DNA of 64,000 nt from assembly GCA_013350335.1 (NCBI GenBank), contig CM023542.1, positions 4,456,025-4,520,024 on the forward strand, read 5' to 3'. Numbering within the stretch: the stretch's first letter is position 1; each line of letters opens with the position of its first letter. Source of the stretch: Chimonanthus salicifolius (lineage: Eukaryota; Streptophyta; Magnoliopsida; Laurales; Calycanthaceae). The position numbers were made by a program, and so were the translations under genes. Below, in pieces: positions 57,736-64,000 of the stretch. Below the pieces are notes generated by a model that ran no database searches, had not been told where the DNA came from, and worked only from the letters and a program-made list of their open reading frames with translations.

Positions 57736-58540
57736 AGATATTGATTGTTGATGATAATTATATCTTAATGTGATTGATATAGATTGTATGGTGTATGTTT
57801 GATTTTTCAAAAAAAATAAAATAAATAATGAAAATTAGGGTTTTAAAATACTTTATATTTCAAATTTTCTTGTGGAGAAATTAATGAAGTGATATACCAA
57901 ATGTTTTTGAAATTAAATGAAGAATCCTTAATGTGATTGATATAGTTTTTAAGGTGTTTATGTGTTTTTTTTTATTATTCTAACATTTTTATGTAATTTA
58001 GATTTTTTATGAAAAGGATTTATGACTTGTAATAGAAGATGCATGTCACTATCAGATAATAGAAAACATGAATTCTATATTAGGTATTTCTTCATATTGG
58101 TCTTTTATTTTTCTAATTTTTTCATACTCTATTCTTATTGAAATTTTGATTCTTATAGATCTAATACTCTATAAAAATAGTATTTTTAATAAAAATATGT
58201 TTATACTAGATTTTCAAAAAAAAAATTAATTTTTATTATATTTTTTGTATTATGTCAATCGTCGCTTTATTTAACCCCTCGGCCTTGACAATCACATCTT
58301 CTGAACTAAGGTTTGGTGTAATTGGGTGTATGAATGTGACGTGGTATTTATTTGGTCATCATCTTGAAATTCTCAATTCAACTTTGTTTATCATACGCAA
58401 TTGCGTATGGCAATGGAAACCTCATTTTTATTTATGATTGTCCCAATCATCGGATCTTGACAAAATTGGGTATGGACCACAATTAGATTCTATTAGGACC
58501 CAAGCTTTTACTTGGGCTAGGAGGAGGCCCTGTTTATCAC

Positions 58541-58648
58541 AGAGGTCCAAAATTCGGTGGGGCTAAGATTTTGTCATGTCAGCTAATATCTCGGTTCCAT
58601 AATATTGATCGATATATCTCGTATCAACTGAGATTTGGACCTCTAGAC
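58541..58648. mobile_element. Short hAT MITE, ATCGGCCGAT family relative
   Basis: 108 bp with inverted ends AGAGGTCCAAA and TTTGGACCTCT. TTTATCAC flanks both sides (58533-58540, 58649-58656). Inside are GATCGATATATC and TATCTCGG words. Confidence 0.65.
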
Positions 58649-58656
58649 TTTATCAC

Positions 58657-59509
58657 AGGGTTTCTAAATTGAATCCATTATCCACTCACAGTCTGGACCA
58701 ACCCAAAATAAGTATGAGACGGTCTGGCCCTGTCTCGAGTCTCTGTTTTTTCCTTTTATTTAAAAAATGAGCAAATGAAGTACTGGAGTTAAAAAAAAAA
58801 AAGCCCCAAGAATTCAGTAGAGATGGATAAAAATTAGAGCTCAACTATTTTTTAACAATTTTATAATTTTTCGCTATACAATGTAATAAAAAGGGTTTTC
58901 ACAATGATTTGTCCATGAAAGATTTTCTATGATTAGATGAGTGATGTAATAGTTATTACTCGACCGCGTTGATTTAATATGATAATGACAACAATGATGA
59001 TAATGATAACAAATAATAATAATAATAACACTTGATATCAATATAGAGCACTGGTGATTTTGATAATAAAGAATATTAAATTTTTCATTTTATCTTTTTA
59101 TTATTATCTAAACACTAAAAATATATCAATATTTCTTATTATTAAAAATAATAAGTTTCTCAGCAACACCTTTTTAAGGAATGGGAAGCCAAAGGCAACT
59201 CGTCAACGAAATTTGTGACACTGATGTTTGTGTATCCAAGTGAGGTGAATGCAGGTGGACGGCTAGGATTTCTAGTTCATGATAAAGGAGGGAAAACGGA
59301 TGGATGGATAGCTCATTAACTTGGTCGCGGGCCTTTTTTCAGAATTCATTGTTACAACTTTCCAGGAAGAAGCTTTAGAAAATAGAATAGAACGGAGTTC
59401 CAATCTATTTTGAGTTGGACTTTGGAGCACGGGCCCTCTTAAGTCGTAACAGGGTGTGGATAATCAGAACTTTATTGCACGTGTTAAGAATAACTTTCTG
59501 CGCAATTTT
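58657..59509. other. Intergenic, no gene seen
   Basis: AT-rich with simple (AAT/GAT)n stretches near 58.98-59.03 kb. Confidence 0.4.
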
Positions 59510-60240
59510 TTTATAAAAATAATTTTCTTAATGATTTTTATTTATAGAAAATAAAATTATAAATTTTAATTTCTATAAATACTAATTTATGCAATTCGGT
59601 GTGATAAAAAGATTAGTATAATAATTCAAAAATAATTTCTTTCTATTGTAAGGTGAGAGAAATTAGGTTTTAACTAAGTTGTAGCTAATTATAGATAATT
59701 TATTATAATGATCAAATAATAACACAAATAATAATTATATATATTAAATGGTTGATTCAATCTATATTCTACTTAAAATGATAATATTTTGTAATAAAGA
59801 GTACAATTGGTTTAGATCTTATTTTGATCTACCTCAATTTAATCTAGAAATTCATAAGCTAGGTTGGATTAGATTGGTTCATTGATCGAGCACGGAGTAA
59901 ACATGGGATATGAGTTGAGTTTGGTCATGAGTCCAGTAATAAATAATAGATATGATGTTTGATTAAGCTGGACCATCAACTGGGTTTCAAATTGTGGGTT
60001 GGTTTATAAGTTTGTTAACTTGACTATGAGGCAAGAATTGGATTATTCGAATCATGAATTTGATAATGGATCAAATCAATTGGATTATGAATGGGTCATG
60101 GGTCATGAATCCTATCAGATGTTATTGACTGGATCATAGATCGGGATGGATCTTGGTTAGCCTATGGGTTGGATCATATATTTTGAAATTCAGAAGTCTA
60201 GAAATTATTATTTTCAATCCTCTTGTAAAAAAATTACCAA
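59510..60240. repeat. Dispersed repeat, uninterrupted relative of 51.24-52.88 kb
   Basis: It runs through the point where the 979-bp foldback is inserted in the other copy (GAAATTCAGAAG then TCTAGAAATTATT near 60190), so it serves as an empty-site control. Confidence 0.6.
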
Positions 60241-61617
60241 ACTGCAGAAGCCAATTAAATGAAGTGATAACACTCATGTGATGTTAATGATGTAAACACT
60301 AATAATTTGTTAAAGATATGAAGTATAATTTTTTTTTATTACACTAAAAATATGAATTTCTCCACTTCAGTTTTCACTGTTCAGTCACATATATCAAAGA
60401 TTTCATCTTAAGAGCCAACTAAAATTTGAGTCTTAGTTTGGGGATTTCTTAGGTCTCAAGAAAGGTGGATTCTCTGCCACGCCCATATGAGGAATCCATT
60501 TTCCTTACCTTCTAGACTGTTGACAATCATGGCTTATGAATTTCTTTTCTTAATCCAATCAAACCTTCTTCTTTCCCTGTTTCTGCTTTTATTTATTGGG
60601 ACAAAGATTTTCAACTGAGAACCAAACCAAAAAATATCACATCAAACAAGTTCACAAATTCAGAAACCATGCAACTCCAAAAGTTGGAAAAAGTTGGAAA
60701 AATACAAATGTCCAACCATGACCTCTGTAAATTTCTATTTTCTACCCATTCTGATTTAGAAATAAAGTGCACCCACTATCTTTTCATGTATTAATAAACT
60801 GTACTAAGAATTTATTAATCCAGACCATCAAGGAAGATAATCACTACTACAGAACAAGATGGATTGGTTTAGAAAACTTGGAAAAATTCCTATCATGATG
60901 TAATTTTATTTTTGTAAATTTTGAAATGATTGGATTTGTCGCAACATCCAATGCTTACGAAAGAACTGATGATCATGATTCTCTGTAATAAGACTGGAAT
61001 AAATGATAAGTTGATAACTACACAGACAGTATTAGTCTTCTAAAGGAAGCGGGATTGGACAGAGACATTAATGTTTTTCTTTATCAGACTGTCAATTTAT
61101 CAATTTATCATTGTTTACATCATAAAAATGGTAGAGCAATGTCTCCTGTTATAAAAACATTGGTATCTCGATTTCATCTAGTGTTTCCTTCAAAAAAAAA
61201 AATGATCATTAGTTCAAAAATTCGAAACTTAAAACTGTTCTTTTCTACCCTAGTTTTCTCACTTGAAGCAAGCCTAATTCTACTTACCCCACGTCTGTGT
61301 TAGATGAAATGCATCTGACCACCCTAACAATGGATGGGTTAGTCTCATATTTGTACTATACATTACAGATTTTTTTTAAAATTCAATTATAATTTGGTTA
61401 GGTAACTAAACACAGAGTTATTTAAGGTAATCCTAATCCTACCAATAGTCTGAACCCAACAGACCTCGGCGTAAATTTGTGGTGAACCTGATGAGTGATG
61501 ACAGATTAGTGAAACCCCACAATGTATTCTATGATTAACTAGAAAGGAAGTCATAATCTACATTACAATTATGTTACAGTTTACTGCAACAAGATACAAT
61601 CATAAGAACAATAGATT
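60241..61617. other. Downstream flank of the second lectin kinase
   Basis: No gene or clear element was recognised. Moderately AT-rich. It probably includes the 3' UTR of the minus-strand kinase near 61.5 kb. Confidence 0.4.
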
Positions 61618-63626
61618 TCAGCGCCCAACAAATAGTATGGATTCAGTACCATTTGTCGAATTATTTAACACCTCAGACGATGTCTGGTTCGCCATGCCAG
61701 AATCACAGAGCCCTTTCTCTTCCATCGCTCTAATCGCACAAATTCTCTCAACTTCCGATGTTATGTCTGGGAAGATGGCATCACCATTTAAGTACTGCAT
61801 TACCTGTCTCATGTTTGGCCTGGCAGCAGGCACAGGGTGTGAGCAAAGAAGGCCTAACTTCAAAATCAACTCCAATTGCTTCACATCATACTCGTCCCCG
61901 AGCCTGCGATCCCTTGTCTCTAGAATCTCTCCACTCTTCCAAAATTCCAACACCCGATCCACCAAATTCATCTCCCCAGGCGATGCCCAGAGGACTATTG
62001 GACGCCTACCGCAGGCAACTTCTAGGCAAACAATTCCGAATGAGAAAACATCACTGCTGGTCATCGCCTTGCCAGTTCTACTAAGCTCTGGTGCAAGATA
62101 GCCTAGAGTCCCAACCACATGGCTAGTTTGAGCACAAGTGCCATGATCATACAACCGAGCGAGCCCAAAATCACCTAATCTTCCATTCAAACCAGAATCT
62201 AACAAAACATTGCTGGCTTTGACATCTCTATGTAGGACTACTTGTTCCCATTCTTCATGAAGATACAGAAGAGCTGATGCTACACCCTTGAGGATTTTAT
62301 ATCGTTGATCCCAATTCAGTATCGGTTTTCCACGTCCAAACAGGTACTTGTCGAGGCTTCCATTAGACATGAAATCATAGACCAAGAGTAATTCTCCTTT
62401 TCGTCGGCAATATCCGAGTAGCTGAACCAAATTCCTGTGTCTCAGTCTTCCAATGCTCACAATCTCTGCTATAAACTCCTTCATCCCCTGTTTCGATTCA
62501 TGGGAAACCCGTTTCACTGCAACTTGTGAACCTGATTTTGGAATTACTCCTCTATAGACCTTTCCAAAGCCTCCAGCCCCAAGAAGCTGTGTGTCACTAA
62601 AGCTTTTGGTTGCCATCGACAAATCCTTGTAAGAGAACCTATGAGGCCCATACTCCTCTTCCCAATCCTCACGCAATTCTTCGTATTTCTTCTTTCTCAC
62701 TGTGTATATGATTACAGAGATAGCTGCCACTAGTAATGCCACTGCAGCCAGTGAGAAACCAATTCTCATTGCTGGATTACTCTGTGATTGTCCTAGTGGT
62801 GGGAGAGCGGGAAGGCTAGAGAGATCGAGCTCCTGCAGTTGCCCATTCAACTTAAAGCTCCACCCTAGAATATAATGGGAGCATGATAGCCCACCTGTAG
62901 CTGCAGAAAAACCAACATACATGGACTCCATGATAACCGGAGAAAGATCGATAGAGGACGATAGGAGGGGATGTTTTGGTTTGGGGACCGTTGAAGGTGA
63001 CAGTGTTACATTAAGTTGCTTTTCCACTCCATCATATTCTACCCACACCTGTATGGGTTCTCCATTATAAAGGCTAAAATTCTTAACATCTCCATATTCC
63101 TTAGTATAATAAGCCGCAGGAGCCGATTCAACCGACTTCAAGCCATTTAAATCGACGCCCACATGGTTGCCATTTATATCATTCAAATCAGGGTTTAACA
63201 GTGTGTCTAGCTCAACAGCAAAAACATGGTTCAACGAATTTTCGTTGTTTGAAGAATTGAAGATTCCCAAATATTGGCTTGGCATGGCTCCGGGAATCCC
63301 ATGGAGGGTGAGATGGTGAATGCGAGGCCATGAGCGCTCGCATATGGGTATTGAGGAACTAGTGCCACAACGAAACAAGTGGAGAATGAGAAATTTTCTC
63401 TAAATTTAAGAGGAAATGAGTAGAAGGCATGACCAATTTTGTGGTTGGATGTGTCGGTCAGCTGCAAGAGACCACTGGGGTGAATGACTGCAATTCCATC
63501 CAGGCTAATATTAGCTCCATGGAAACCATGGTAGATGAACTGCTCTTTCTCCATTTGCAAGGTTGAAAATATCATACCAAGGAACAGTAGAACTTGAAGA
63601 TGAAGTCTCTTGAGACGTATAGCCAT
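61618..63626 (-). CDS. L-type lectin receptor-like kinase, intronless, one frame break
   Basis: Paralogue of the plus-strand gene, about 669 residues, in convergent orientation. ATG at 63626 starts MAIRLKRLHLQVLLFLGMIF, a good signal peptide. The lectin follows (FIYHGFHGANISLDGIAVI, FSTCFVVALVPQYP, HVFAVELDTLLNPDLNDING, MYVGFSAATGG). The TM segment is FSLAAVALLVAAISVIIYTV then RKKK, with no intron. Kinase motifs are [44 protein letters not shown] and GYLAPELSRTGKA. The reading frame shifts once at 63292-63299: TISPSMGFP is in one frame and GAMPSQYLG in the next, at a CCC run. The plus-strand paralogue reads continuously here ([15 protein letters not shown]), so one base is missing in this copy or assembly. 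Otherwise all motifs are intact. A receptor role in sensing carbohydrate, extracellular nucleotide or wall signals is family knowledge, not shown here. Confidence 0.88.
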
Positions 63627-63629
63627 GGA

Positions 63630-63632
<3 letters not shown>

Positions 63633-63669
<37 letters not shown>
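63633..63669 (-). repeat. (GA)n microsatellite in the leader of the minus-strand lectin kinase
   Basis: About 18 GA units directly before the start codon; on the mRNA strand it is a CT tract. Confidence 0.95.
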
Positions 63670-63671
<2 letters not shown>

Positions 63672-63739
63672 CTTTCTTTCCGTGCAAGAACTATATTCGA
63701 GACTATGAAAGCTTTGGTGTGGATTTTGGGTAGGATTCA

Positions 63740-63756
63740 TGTATTAAATAGATTTC
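63740..63756 (-). promoter_or_regulatory. Possible TATA box of the minus-strand lectin kinase
   Basis: On the minus strand CTATTTAATA lies about 120 bases before the ATG, with a CT-rich leader between. This is position and sequence only. Confidence 0.35.
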
Positions 63757-64000
63757 AAAATCCTTTGAGTGGTTGAGAGTTAAATACAATTTCATTCAGA
63801 ATTTACGGTAATTTGACATAAAGAATCAAAGTCAAAATTAAATTCAAATTTCTTCTTTCTTATATAAAACATTATAATTTAGGGTCAACTCCTTTGTAAG
63901 ATGTGTATATACTCTGAATCTCTGATTGTTGGTGAATTTTGACACTATAGATTTACAAGCTGTTTTTTATACCAACCTAAGTACTTATTTTGCTTTTTTT

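Noticed and set aside
61571..62101. Plus-strand 176-codon frame
   Set aside because: Antisense to the minus-strand lectin kinase domain.

Overview
This is a piece of a plant (angiosperm) nuclear genome. It has GT-AG introns, plant-type receptor kinases, a plant Dicer, long AT-rich intergenic DNA and layered transposable elements. Introns of several kilobases packed with retroelements would suit a TE-rich woody lineage such as a magnoliid, but nothing in the sequence proves the lineage.

Region 1 (1-20693, + strand) is the 3' end of one Dicer-like gene, best matched to DCL4. Four coding pieces (1-132, 11430-11845, 14059-14173, 20543-20693) join in compatible phase at GT-AG borders and encode the end of a first dsRNA-binding domain, a linker, and a complete second dsRNA-binding domain ending in a natural stop. 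The three introns are about 11.3, 2.2 and 6.4 kb. They hold a Copia gag fragment, a LINE interrupted by a non-autonomous LTR element and by a tandem TRIM, a degenerate Copia, an Emigrant-like pogo MITE, and a 4.9 kb non-autonomous LTR element with a 5-bp target duplication that carries a SINE inside its 5' LTR.

Region 2 (20.7-45.2 kb) is mostly intergenic. The only gene is an intronless seven-repeat WD40 protein of JINGUBANG type (27205-28632, +). The rest is SINEs, a rearranged Copia remnant, hAT- and MULE-type MITEs (one inserted in another), a 2 kb tandem duplication, and a 5'-truncated LINE with an 18-bp target duplication.

Region 3 (45.2-64 kb) has two convergent L-type lectin receptor kinase genes, at 45207-47824 (+) and 61618-63626 (-). 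Between them lie a 979-bp foldback element, a 1.3 kb hAT element carrying a captured leader-like segment, a hairpin-rich composite repeat, and an RTE-type LINE remnant. Both kinase genes and the DCL4 linker exon show a one-base frame break, so either the assembly has residual indels or several copies are decaying.

The genes share no pathway by position: DCL4 belongs to small-RNA biogenesis, the lectin kinases to cell-surface perception, and the WD40 protein is a scaffold. The most unusual signals are a tandem array of about ten short hairpins whose stems differ in sequence but keep pairing (17811-18375), and a family of hAT MITEs built from the palindrome TATCGGCCGATA, five copies of which have 8-bp target duplications.
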